Positions 1 through 7,929 of a DNA stretch of 64,000 nucleotides are shown here, in pieces; position 1 is the stretch's first letter, and every line of letters begins with the position of its first letter. The notes under the pieces were generated by a model. The model worked only from the letters and a program-made list of their open reading frames with translations. It searched no databases and was not told the DNA's origin. A program made the translations under genes and the position numbers. The stretch is from Clostridium sp. AF37-5 (GTDB lineage Bacteria; Bacillota; Clostridia; Lachnospirales; Lachnospiraceae). Where the stretch lies: contig NZ_QUDR01000009.1 in the NCBI RefSeq assembly GCF_003477605.1, positions 1-64,000 of the forward strand, read 5' to 3'.

Positions 1-1548
1 GAAAGGAGAATAATCCATTACCCTCAAAAGAGGATAATTGGATTATACGTGATGTATGATAAGGATTCCTATCATTTGCAGAACGTAGAATACATTTATA
101 TGACGAAAGCGAACCGCAACCAAATCAAACAGAAATTGATGGAGTATGGGGCAGCGGAGTGCTCTATGTATGCGCCGGAAACATCGAGTGACGAGCAGAT
201 GTATGGAAATACTGGGAAAAGCAATTTTACGGCGTATTATTGTGATGATACAAGCAAGACGACCAATCACAGTGTATTGATTGTAGGATGGGATGATAAT
301 TATTCGGCAAGTAATTTTAATTCCAAATGTCGTCCTTCTTCAGACGGTGCATGGCTAATTCGCAACAGCTGGGGCGACTGCAACAGTATGGGCGGATATT
401 TCTGGATTTCTTATGAGGATGCTATGCTGCAGGCGGAGAAGAATGAAGAGGCAGAGGTGGCATTCTTTGATGTGGAAAAAGCGGATAATTACGACAATAA
501 CTATCAATATGATGGTGGAATTCCATTTGCTTATTCGAGAAGTTTTCTGCGTGGTGCCAATGTATTTGAGGCAAAAGCCGATGAAAAAATGCAGGCAGTT
601 TCTTTCTATACACAGGAAGCAAATGTAAATTATGAAGTATCAATTTATGAGAGTCCGGATTCGGATAATCCGATGTCCGGTAAATTAATGTCTTCATTGT
701 CCGGTACGATTGCAGAGCGCGGATATCATACCATTGATTTTGTAAAAGAAGATAAAGATGAAGTATTTATGACAAAAGGAAAGCGTTATGCAGTTGTTGT
801 AAAATTGGAAGAGAGTGGGGATACTTCTTATCAGACTTATGAATGTACTTATAACAATTCTGCACTTACAGAAGCAGTTAGCGCAAATGAGGGCGAAAGT
901 TATGTTCAGTATTCGGATGGTGAGTGGGAAGATTTTTCCAAACTTGTATGGTCTGGCGGCAGAAAAAACAATGCAAATCTCTGCATTAAGATGTTTTCTG
1001 ATACTTGGGATTCTACGAAAGCAACACCGACGCCGGTGCCAACGGTAACACCAACGCCGGTGCCAACGGCAACACCAACGCCGGTGCCAACGGCAACACC
1101 AACACCGGTGCCAACGGCAACACCAACGCCAGTGCTAACGGCAACACCAACGGCAGCACCTGTGACTACGCCGACGCAAAAGGCACAATCAACACCGGCA
1201 GCCAATAATCCGACAACCCCGGTAGTTACGGATAATCCTGTAACACCTGATAATAGCAGTGCCCGGACAGTGGTTGTGAAAAAACTAAAGTTTAAATATT
1301 CGTTGAAAAAGGTGAAAGCCGGTAAAAAAGTAAAGTTAAGTAAGTGGCTGAAAGTGACGAAAAAACGCGCAGGGGATGCAAAGATTACCTATAAATTTAC
1401 AAAGAGTAAATATAAAAAATATGCTACCCTGTCAAAAAAAGGTGTCTTTAAGGCAAAGAAGGCCGGAAAGAAAAAGACGGTTTATGTAAAGGCAGCAGCG
1501 GGTGACGGCAGTAAAAAGACAGCGAATATAAAAATAAAAATTAAATGA
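1..1548 (+). CDS. Secreted C1-family (papain-like) cysteine protease with lectin-like domain, 5' end outside window
   Basis: The frame is open from base 1, so the N-terminus, including the expected signal peptide and catalytic Cys, lies outside the window. The catalytic His is visible in HSVLIVGWDD (codon 268-270) and the Asn in NSWG (364-375), the usual C1A order. A beta-rich lectin-like domain follows (about 460-1010), then a Thr/Pro linker of five 24-bp repeats and a Lys-rich tail of about 95 residues (about 1260-1545) that resembles a bacterial Ig-like or cell-wall-binding module. There is no LPXTG motif; the positively charged tail could hold the protein at the wall (inference). Family and extracellular proteolysis are confident; the substrate is unknown. 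The gene ends 9 bp before the promoter of the next operon. Confidence 0.85.
   Translation, partial: ERRIIHYPQKRIIGLYVMYDKDSYHLQNVEYIYMTKANRNQIKQKLMEYGAAECSMYAPETSSDEQMYGNTGKSNFTAYYCDDTSKTTNHSVLIVGWDDNYSASNFNSKCRPSSDGAWLIRNSWGDCNSMGGYFWISYEDAMLQAEKNEEAEVAFFDVEKADNYDNNYQYDGGIPFAYSRSFLRGANVFEAKADEKMQAVSFYTQEANVNYEVSIYESPDSDNPMSGKLMSSLSGTIAERGYHTIDFVKEDKDEVFMTKGKRYAVVVKLEESGDTSYQTYECTYNNSALTEAVSANEGESYVQYSDGEWEDFSKLVWSGGRKNNANLCIKMFSDTWDSTKATPTPVPTVTPTPVPTATPTPVPTATPTPVPTATPTPVLTATPTAAPVTTPTQKAQSTPAANNPTTPVVTDNPVTPDNSSARTVVVKKLKFKYSLKKVKAGKKVKLSKWLKVTKKRAGDAKITYKFTKSKYKKYATLSKKGVFKAKKAGKKKTVYVKAAAGDGSKKTANIKIKIK
1021..1152 (+). repeat. In-frame 24-bp tandem repeat coding ATPTPVPT linker
   Basis: Five consecutive 24-bp units (1021-1044, 1045-1068, 1069-1092, 1093-1116, 1117-1140) plus a half unit encode ATPTPVPT-type octapeptides between the protease/lectin part and the Lys-rich tail. 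Units differ by one to three bases. Such Pro/Thr linkers act as wall-spanning stalks, and tandem DNA repeats of this type usually vary in copy number between strains. Confidence 0.9.
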
Positions 1549-1557
1549 TAATAGGGG

Positions 1558-1611
1558 TTGACTTTTTATGTTATCCTGCATATAATGAACATATGAATAA
1601 TTGTTCATATG
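1558..1611 (+). promoter_or_regulatory. Sigma-A promoter plus ArsR/SmtB operator of the metal-efflux operon
   Basis: TTGACT at 1558-1563, a 17-bp spacer and a perfect TATAAT at 1581-1586. An almost perfect 22-bp palindrome, CATATGAATAA / TTGTTCATATG at 1590-1611, covers the expected start site. This resembles the TGAA/TTCA-containing operators of the ArsR/SmtB/CadC family, so the first gene very likely represses its own operon until metal binds. Confidence 0.85.
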
Positions 1612-1639
1612 TAAATTTACAGAAACGGAGAGTGATAAA

Positions 1640-1924
1640 ATGCCAAGTGAAGATGAATTGTATGACTTGGCGGAATTGTTTAAGGTGTTTGGCGATTCGA
1701 CCAGAATCCGGATTTTGTTTGTTTTATTTGAGAAGGATGTCTGTGTTTGTGATTTAGCGGAAACCTTGAATATGACGCAGTCAGCAATTTCGCATCAGCT
1801 AAAGATTCTAAAACAGAATAAGTTAGTAAAAGGCCGCCGCGAGGGGAAATCGGTGTTTTATTCACTGGCCGATGACCATGTGCGAACGATTATCGAGCAG
1901 GGAATCGACCATATTGCGGAATAA
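1640..1924 (+). CDS. ArsR/SmtB (CadC-type) metal-sensing repressor
   Basis: 94-residue winged-helix protein. The start at 1640 is chosen because GGAGAG lies 6-11 bp upstream; an upstream in-frame ATG at 1601 falls inside the operator. The DVCVCDLAE segment matches the Cys-x-Cys metal site of CadC/ArsR proteins in the helix before the recognition helix, and the recognition region is TQSAISHQLKILKQ. It should sit on the palindrome at 1590-1611 and release it on binding Cd, Zn, Pb or a similar thiophilic ion. The next two genes (HMA carrier, P1B ATPase) are the efflux output. Metal identity cannot be read from sequence alone. Confidence 0.92.
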   Translation: MPSEDELYDLAELFKVFGDSTRIRILFVLFEKDVCVCDLAETLNMTQSAISHQLKILKQNKLVKGRREGKSVFYSLADDHVRTIIEQGIDHIAE

Positions 1925-1950
1925 CATAATTGAATTGGAGGAAATGAATC

Positions 1951-2169
1951 ATGAAAAAGAAATTTAAATTACAGGACTTGGATTGTGCAAACTGCGCAGC
2001 AAAAATGGAAGAATCAATTAAAAAAATTGATGGTGTAAACGATGCGGTAGTCAGCTTTATGACACAGAAGATGACAGTAGATGCCGATGATGCACGTTTT
2101 GATGAAATTATGGATGAGGTTGTCCGTGTTTGTGCAAAAGTTGAGCCGGATTGCCAGATTCTTTTGTAG
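1951..2169 (+). CDS. Small heavy-metal-associated (HMA) domain protein
   Basis: 72 residues forming a single ferredoxin-like HMA domain with the metal motif DCANCAAK near the N-terminus. GGAGG lies 8 bp upstream. In most CadA/ZntA pumps this domain is the N-terminal extension of the ATPase; here it is a separate gene whose stop is 11 bp before the ATPase start. It probably hands metal to the ATPase or acts as a CopZ-like carrier. The DCxxC form is more usual for Zn/Cd pumps than the MxCxxC form of copper carriers. Confidence 0.92.
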   Translation: MKKKFKLQDLDCANCAAKMEESIKKIDGVNDAVVSFMTQKMTVDADDARFDEIMDEVVRVCAKVEPDCQILL

Positions 2170-2180
2170 GAGATGATTGT

Positions 2181-4046
2181 ATGACAAAAAAACAGAAAAA
2201 AATGAGACTTCGGATTATCATTTCCCTTGTCCTGTTTGTTATCCTGTTTGTTTGTGAGCATATGGGAGTATTAGAGCCACTGCCATGGTGGGCACAGCTT
2301 TTGATATTTGCCGTTCCGTACCTGATTGTCGGATATGACATTATTTTTAAGGCTGTGAGAAATATTTCCCATGGACAGATTTTTGATGAAAACTTTCTGA
2401 TGATGATTGCCACCTTTGGTGCATTTGGCGTTGGTGAGTATTTAGAGGCTGTTGCTGTAATGCTGTTTTACCAGGTCGGTGAATTGTTCCAGGGTTATGC
2501 GGTTGGGAAATCCAGACAATCCATTACGGAAATGATGGATATCTGTCCGGAATATGCGAATGTAGAGGAAGATGGGAAATTAGTGACCGTAGACCCGGAT
2601 GATGTAGAAGTCGGTACGATTATTGTTGTAAAGCCGGGAGAGAGAATTCCTCTCGATGGTGTTGTTATAGAGGGCGAATCGTTAATTGATACGGCGGCAC
2701 TTACGGGTGAGTCAGTACCGAGAAGAGCGTCAGAGGGCGACGAGATTATCAGTGGCTGCGTCAATGGCAGCGGAACGCTGAAAATCCGTACCACAAAGGA
2801 ATTTGATGATTCGACGGTTGCTAAAATTTTGGAACTGGTTGAGAATGCAAGCAGTAAAAAGGCAAAGGTGGAGAATTTCATCACCCGATTTGCCAAATAC
2901 TATACACCGGTCGTTACGATTGGAGCAGTTTTGCTTGCTGTGATTCCGCCGCTTATTTTAGGCGGAGGATTCGCTGAGTGGATTCAGAGAGCGTGCATTT
3001 TCCTTGTTATTTCCTGCCCGTGTGCACTGGTGATTTCGGTGCCTCTTGGATTCTTTGGCGGTATCGGTGCTGCATCTAAGATTGGTGTTTTGGTAAAAGG
3101 CAGTAACTTCTTAGAGGCGGTTGCAGAGATGACTACCATTGTATTTGATAAGACCGGAACGTTGACAAAAGGCGAATTTAAAGTAACCGAGATGAAACCT
3201 GCCGGTGTTTCCGAAGATAAATTATTGGAAGTGGCAGCACTTGGCGAGAGCTATTCAAACCATCCGATTGCCGGTTCGATTATTGAGGCATATGGAAAAG
3301 AAATTGAGAGAAGCCGTGTGTCAGATGCGGTTGAAATTGCGGGCCACGGAGTTCAGATTCTCGTAGATGGTGTGATGACTTATGTCGGCAATGAAAAGCT
3401 GATGAAAAAACAGTCGATTGCTTATGAGCCGTGTGAAAGCGCCGGAACGGTTGTCTATGTTGGTCAGGAGCAGACCTTTTTAGGGGCACTTGTGATTTCC
3501 GACACCGTGAAACAGGGCGCAGCAGAGGCGATTCACAAGATGAAAAATGTTGGCGTGAAGAAATGTGTTATGCTGACCGGTGATAGAGAAAAAACTGCGA
3601 AACATGTGGCAGATGAGTTGAAACTGGATGAAGTACATGCTGAACTTCTCCCCGGTGATAAAGTGGATGAGGTGGAAAAACTTCTTTCTGCGCAAAAAGA
3701 TGGAGAGCGTCTTGCCTTTGTCGGCGACGGTATCAATGATGCACCGGTTTTGACCCGTGCGGATATTGGTATTGCGATGGGAAGTCTTGGTTCCGATGCA
3801 GCAATTGAGGCGGCAGACGTTGTTTTGATGGATGATGATATTCGAAAGATTGCGTCAACCGTACTGATTTCCAGAAAAACACTTCGCATTGTAAAGCAGA
3901 ACATTGTATTTGCCCTTGCCGTAAAAGCAGTTGTACTTTTGCTTGGTGCAATTGGTGTGGCGAATATGTGGGAAGCTGTATTTGCCGATGTCGGTGTATC
4001 CGTTTTAGCAATTTTGAACTCAATGCGGGTGATGAAAAATCATTAA
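2181..4046 (+). CDS. cadA: P1B-type heavy-metal-translocating ATPase (Cd/Zn/Co class)
   Basis: 621 residues. The start at 2181 follows AGGAGA with 7 bp spacing; an upstream in-frame TTG inside the HMA gene has no ribosome site. Visible features: an N-terminal hydrophobic pair (about 20-60), two more segments before the actuator TGES motif, the transport motif CPC (Cys at about residue 279) in a membrane helix, phosphorylation motif DKTGTLTKG (Asp about 323), SNHP of the P1B nucleotide domain, and GDGINDAPVL. The protein carries no HMA domain of its own; that role falls to the preceding small gene. It exports soft divalent metals at the cell membrane. Last gene of the repressor-carrier-pump operon. 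Confidence 0.93.
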   Translation: MTKKQKKMRLRIIISLVLFVILFVCEHMGVLEPLPWWAQLLIFAVPYLIVGYDIIFKAVRNISHGQIFDENFLMMIATFGAFGVGEYLEAVAVMLFYQVGELFQGYAVGKSRQSITEMMDICPEYANVEEDGKLVTVDPDDVEVGTIIVVKPGERIPLDGVVIEGESLIDTAALTGESVPRRASEGDEIISGCVNGSGTLKIRTTKEFDDSTVAKILELVENASSKKAKVENFITRFAKYYTPVVTIGAVLLAVIPPLILGGGFAEWIQRACIFLVISCPCALVISVPLGFFGGIGAASKIGVLVKGSNFLEAVAEMTTIVFDKTGTLTKGEFKVTEMKPAGVSEDKLLEVAALGESYSNHPIAGSIIEAYGKEIERSRVSDAVEIAGHGVQILVDGVMTYVGNEKLMKKQSIAYEPCESAGTVVYVGQEQTFLGALVISDTVKQGAAEAIHKMKNVGVKKCVMLTGDREKTAKHVADELKLDEVHAELLPGDKVDEVEKLLSAQKDGERLAFVGDGINDAPVLTRADIGIAMGSLGSDAAIEAADVVLMDDDIRKIASTVLISRKTLRIVKQNIVFALAVKAVVLLLGAIGVANMWEAVFADVGVSVLAILNSMRVMKNH

Positions 4047-4052
4047 CATGAT

Positions 4053-4081
4053 TTGCATTTTTGATTAACATGTAGTATAAT
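4053..4081 (+). promoter_or_regulatory. Likely promoter of the citrate synthase operon
   Basis: TTGCAT at 4053-4058, 17-bp spacer, TATAAT at 4076-4081. The predicted start near 4088 lies directly before the 4091-4133 hairpin, so any transcript would begin with that hairpin. Confidence 0.6.
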
Positions 4082-4090
4082 GTCGTAGTC

Positions 4091-4133
4091 AAAGAGGATA
4101 GGTCCGAAAATGAAGTGTCCTATCCTCTTTTTT
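4091..4133 (+). terminator. 12-bp perfect hairpin with U-tract, terminator or 5'-leader hairpin
   Basis: AAAGAGGATAGG (4091-4102) pairs perfectly with CCTATCCTCTTT (4119-4130) across a 16-nt loop, followed by six T (4128-4133). It is the natural terminator of the metal-efflux operon, but it also lies immediately downstream of the likely citrate synthase promoter. Confidence 0.8.
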
Positions 4134-4170
4134 CGACTATGACAAGAGTCCAAAAGAAGGAGGATTTGGT

Positions 4171-5547
4171 TTGGATAATCACTCAATGATGGAACTGGGA
4201 GAAAAGTTAAATGGCAAATTTGAAAATCTGGTGAATTACTGTATGGTATCCGGTGCCATTAACCAGGATTTGTATAACGAATATGATGTGAAGAGGGGAC
4301 TTCGCGATTCGAATGGTAAAGGAGTACTTACCGGATTGACAGAGATTTCAGATGTCTGTGGATACCGCTTGAAAAACGGCAAAAAGATTCCTTGCGACGG
4401 AGAACTTTATTATCAGGGATATAATGTAATGGACCTTGTAAAAAGTTTTGAAAACCGCCGATTCGCTTTCGAGGAGACAACCTATTTGCTGATGTTTGGC
4501 GAACTGCCGACACATACTCAGTTAAAGGATTTTGAAGAGGTATTAACCAGTCTTCAGGAGCTTTCCGGTCAGTTTGTTCGTGATGTGATTATGAAAGCGC
4601 CAAGTGCAAACATTATGAATGCATTGCAGAAAAGTGTGCTGACACTGTATTCGTATGATGAGAATCCGGACGACATTTCCGTGGCAAATGTACTGCGCCA
4701 GTCTTTGCAGTTAATCGGCAAAATTCCGTTGATTGCGGTGTATGCGTATTTGTCATACCGTCATTTTGGATTTGATGATAATTTATACATCCGTACACCG
4801 GATAAAGATTTGTCAATTGCAGAAAATATTTTGCAGATGGTAAGACAGGACGGTAAATTTACGGAGTTAGAGGCGAAAGTTTTAGATATTGCACTTGTCA
4901 TTCATGCAGAGCATGGCGGCGGTAATAACTCGACGTTTACCAATCATGTGGTAACGTCTTCCGGCACAGATACATATTCTGCGATTTCAGCATCCATTGC
5001 TTCGCTGAAGGGACCGCGTCATGGTGGCGCCAACTTAAAAGTGTTGCAGATGTTTGATGATATTAAAGAACACTGCAAGGACTGGAATAATGAAGAGCAG
5101 ATTAAAGAATATTTGAATAAAATTCTGAATCGCGAGGCCTTTGATGAATCCGGTCTGATTTATGGAATGGGACATGCGGTTTATACATTGTCTGACCCTC
5201 GTGCCGTGATTTTGAAACGCTATGCAAAAAAACTGGCGGAGGCAAAAGGTAAAATGGATGAATTTCATCTGTATGAAACAGTGGAAGAAGTGTCCAAAGA
5301 TTTGATTATGAAAGCACATTTGCGTTATAAACCGGTTTGTGCAAATGTTGATTTTTACAGTGGTTTTGTATATACTATGCTTGGTATTCCGAGAGAATTA
5401 TTTACTCCGATTTTTGCGATTGCCCGTATTTCCGGATGGAGTGCACATCGTCTGGAAGAGTTGGTAAACAAGGGTAAAATTATTCGACCGGCGTACAAAT
5501 ACGTAGGAAGTCATGTGGATTTCCGTGAAATAGACGAGAGAGAATAA
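4171..5547 (+). CDS. gltA: Citrate synthase
   Basis: 458 residues. The TTG start at 4171 is favoured because AAGGAGG (4157-4163) is 7 bp upstream; the first ATG (4186) would be 22 bp away. Citrate synthase signatures are intact: HAEHGGGNNSTF, the GPRHGGAN block with substrate-binding His, and GMGHAVY. The enzyme condenses acetyl-CoA and oxaloacetate to citrate, in such anaerobes mainly for 2-oxoglutarate and glutamate supply. A methylcitrate synthase activity cannot be excluded from sequence. Three bp separate it from the HAD gene, with murE following, so the three are probably cotranscribed although functionally unrelated. Confidence 0.93.
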   Translation: MDNHSMMELGEKLNGKFENLVNYCMVSGAINQDLYNEYDVKRGLRDSNGKGVLTGLTEISDVCGYRLKNGKKIPCDGELYYQGYNVMDLVKSFENRRFAFEETTYLLMFGELPTHTQLKDFEEVLTSLQELSGQFVRDVIMKAPSANIMNALQKSVLTLYSYDENPDDISVANVLRQSLQLIGKIPLIAVYAYLSYRHFGFDDNLYIRTPDKDLSIAENILQMVRQDGKFTELEAKVLDIALVIHAEHGGGNNSTFTNHVVTSSGTDTYSAISASIASLKGPRHGGANLKVLQMFDDIKEHCKDWNNEEQIKEYLNKILNREAFDESGLIYGMGHAVYTLSDPRAVILKRYAKKLAEAKGKMDEFHLYETVEEVSKDLIMKAHLRYKPVCANVDFYSGFVYTMLGIPRELFTPIFAIARISGWSAHRLEELVNKGKIIRPAYKYVGSHVDFREIDERE

Positions 5548-5550
5548 ACG

Positions 5551-6342
5551 ATGGAACAATACATGTTATTTTTCGATATTGATGGAACTTTGTTAGATGA
5601 AAAAGAGGGAATCGTGCCGGAGAGTACGGTGCGTGCCCTGCATCAGGCAAAGAAAAACGGACATTTACTGTTTCTTTGTACCGGACGCTGCAAGTCCATC
5701 TGGCCAAAGGATATTTTGGAAATTGGTTTTGATGGTGTGGTAGGCGGATGTGGTACGAATATATTTTATCATGGGGAAGAACTGCTTCATGCAACATTAC
5801 CGAAAGAATTGCAGAGAGAAGTTGCCGATTCTCTGACGCGCTATCATATCGATGGTGTTTTGGAAGGTCAGGAGACGGCATATTTCCGCAGAGATTACTG
5901 GATGCCGGTTGTAAAATCCATCTTTGAGGAAAATGGAACATTTTCGGCAAAATGCCAGTTGTTCTGGGAGGATGCCGATTTGAATTTTGATAAGATGGCA
6001 CTCTGGTTTGATGAGAGCAGTGACATGAAATCATTTAAGGAACAATGGGAAAACACGTTTGATTTTATTTTACGTGACCCGACTTTTTATGAGGTCGTGC
6101 CAAAAGGTTATTCAAAGGCGACCGGAATTGATTTTCTTTGTAAGCGTTTAGAAATTGACAGAGCGCATACGGTAGGAATTGGTGATAGTACAAATGATTT
6201 GCCGATGCTTGATTTCACCGGCATCAGCATTGCAATGGGAAGTGGCAATCCGGATATTTTTCCGTCGGTCGATTATGTAACGGCGGCTGTGATGGAAGAT
6301 GGAATTGAGAAGGCATTGAAACATTATCAATTAATCGAGTAA
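5551..6342 (+). CDS. HAD-superfamily (Cof-type, IIB) phosphatase
   Basis: 263 residues. HAD motif I is DIDGTLLDE near the N-terminus (nucleophile Asp and Asp+2), the C-terminal motif IV is GDSTNDLPML, and a large cap domain lies between, as in Cof/YidA-like sugar-phosphate and nucleotide-phosphate phosphatases. It starts 3 bp after the citrate synthase stop and ends 15 bp before murE. The substrate is not predictable. Confidence 0.9.
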   Translation: MEQYMLFFDIDGTLLDEKEGIVPESTVRALHQAKKNGHLLFLCTGRCKSIWPKDILEIGFDGVVGGCGTNIFYHGEELLHATLPKELQREVADSLTRYHIDGVLEGQETAYFRRDYWMPVVKSIFEENGTFSAKCQLFWEDADLNFDKMALWFDESSDMKSFKEQWENTFDFILRDPTFYEVVPKGYSKATGIDFLCKRLEIDRAHTVGIGDSTNDLPMLDFTGISIAMGSGNPDIFPSVDYVTAAVMEDGIEKALKHYQLIE

Positions 6343-6357
6343 AGGGAGGTCGGCGAA

Positions 6358-7812
6358 ATGAAGTTAAGTAAATTAGTGGAGCACATCGAGTACGAACTGG
6401 TACAGGGAAGCCTTGATACGGAAGTGGCAGATATCGCATATGATTCCAGAAAAATCAAAGAGGGAATGTTGTTTGTTGCCATTGCAGGAACGGTTGTCGA
6501 TGGTCATAAATACATTCCGGATGTTGTGAAAAAAGGCGCATCGGTGCTTGTTGTGGAAAAAGAGATTGAGTCCATAGATGAAAGTATTACAGTGATTCGT
6601 GTGGCAAATGGCAGAGCAGCGCTGAGTCTTTTATCCCAGGCGTATTTTGATTATCCGGCATCGAAGATGATTTCGATTGGAATTACAGGAACAAAAGGAA
6701 AATCGACAACCACATATATGATTCGTGATATTATTGAAAAATCCGGGAAAACCTGCGGAATTGTTGGTACAATTGGTGTGGCAATTGCCGGCAAGGTGAC
6801 ACCGACGGAGCATACAACGCCGGAATCCTATGATTTGCAGAGATATTTTAAAGATATGGTGGATGCCGGGTGCGAGTATATGGTAATGGAAGTAAGCTCG
6901 CAGGGAATCAAGATGGACCGTGTGGCAGGAATGCATTTTAATTATGGTATTTTTACCAATATTACGCCGGACCACATCGGACCAAATGAGCATGCAGATT
7001 TTAATGAGTATTTGTACTGCAAGAGCCGTCTGTTTACGATGTGTGACGTCGGAATTGTAAATCGTGATGACCCGCACTGGAAAGAAATGATAAAAGATGC
7101 GACATGTGAGGTTAAAACATATGGAACAGAAGATGCGGATATGACGGCAACGGAAATTGAGCATGTGAATAACGAGGGAAATCTGTGTATGAAATTCCAT
7201 GCGAATGGTCTTTTGAACGGAGATATCATTGTTGGTCTGCCGGGACGTTTTAATATTTACAATGGAATGTGTGCGGCGTGTACCGGTGCTCTGTTGAAAA
7301 TGCCGGAAGAGGTGATTCTGCACGCGCTTGAGCACGTAAAAGTGCGTGGCCGTGTGGAAAATGTTCCGACCGGCAGAGGATTTTCCGTATTGATTGATTT
7401 TGCGCATAATGGTGTGAGTACCGAGAGTGTGCTAAAGACTCTGCGTGGTTACAATCCGCACCGGATTATTGCTATTTTCGGATGTGGCGGCAATCGAAGT
7501 AAACTGCGCCGTTACGAGATGGGAGAGGCCGTTGGAAATCTGGCGGAACTTGCAATTGTGACAAGTGATAATCCGAGAACGGAAGACGTAATGGATATTG
7601 TAAAAGATATTGAGGTTGGTCTGGCAAAGACAAACGGTGAGTATGTGGTGATTCCGGACCGTCAGGAGGCTGTGAATTATGCAGTTGACCATGCTGAGGA
7701 TGGCGATATGATTATTCTTCTTGGTAAAGGTCACGAAGAATATCAGGAAATCAATGGTGTGAAATACCATTACAGTGAGAGAGAAGCGGTTATGAATGCG
7801 CTGGCGCGTTAA
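6358..7812 (+). CDS. murE: UDP-MurNAc-tripeptide synthetase (meso-DAP adding)
   Basis: 484 residues, the normal MurE length, with GGGAGG 9 bp before the ATG. The ATP-binding loop is GTKGKST, followed by TEHTTPES of the Mur ligase centre. The substrate-selectivity motif reads DNPR, the form typical of meso-diaminopimelate-adding MurE rather than the L-lysine type, which indicates DAP-type peptidoglycan. It acts in the cytoplasm, adding the third amino acid to UDP-MurNAc-L-Ala-D-Glu. Last gene of the citrate synthase-HAD-murE run, closed by a strong terminator. Confidence 0.95.
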   Translation: MKLSKLVEHIEYELVQGSLDTEVADIAYDSRKIKEGMLFVAIAGTVVDGHKYIPDVVKKGASVLVVEKEIESIDESITVIRVANGRAALSLLSQAYFDYPASKMISIGITGTKGKSTTTYMIRDIIEKSGKTCGIVGTIGVAIAGKVTPTEHTTPESYDLQRYFKDMVDAGCEYMVMEVSSQGIKMDRVAGMHFNYGIFTNITPDHIGPNEHADFNEYLYCKSRLFTMCDVGIVNRDDPHWKEMIKDATCEVKTYGTEDADMTATEIEHVNNEGNLCMKFHANGLLNGDIIVGLPGRFNIYNGMCAACTGALLKMPEEVILHALEHVKVRGRVENVPTGRGFSVLIDFAHNGVSTESVLKTLRGYNPHRIIAIFGCGGNRSKLRRYEMGEAVGNLAELAIVTSDNPRTEDVMDIVKDIEVGLAKTNGEYVVIPDRQEAVNYAVDHAEDGDMIILLGKGHEEYQEINGVKYHYSEREAVMNALAR

Positions 7813-7830
7813 TTAAAATTTGAATTGAAA

Positions 7831-7888
7831 AAGAAACTATCAATTTATGCGAAACGAAAGCATAAACGGATAGTTTCTTTTTTTTTGG
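7831..7888 (+). terminator. Intrinsic terminator after murE
   Basis: Outer stem AAGAAACTATC (7831-7841) / GATAGTTTCTT (7869-7879), inner stem TTTATGC (7844-7850) / GCATAAA (7860-7866), followed by a run of T. Confidence 0.9.
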
Positions 7889-7929
7889 GTATAAGTAAAA
7901 AGAGAATGATTCAATGGAGGAATAAATAA

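Noticed and set aside
1021..1152. Short tandem repeats as a CRISPR array
   Set aside because: Units are contiguous, in frame, without spacers and code for a Pro/Thr linker.
906..1205. 99-codon minus-strand frame rich in Gly/Val
   Set aside because: It is the reverse reading of the ATPTPVPT tandem repeat in the protease gene; no ribosome site or homology.
6631..7407. 258-codon minus-strand frame inside murE
   Set aside because: Entirely overlaps a conserved gene, with odd Cys/His/Ile composition and no start signals.
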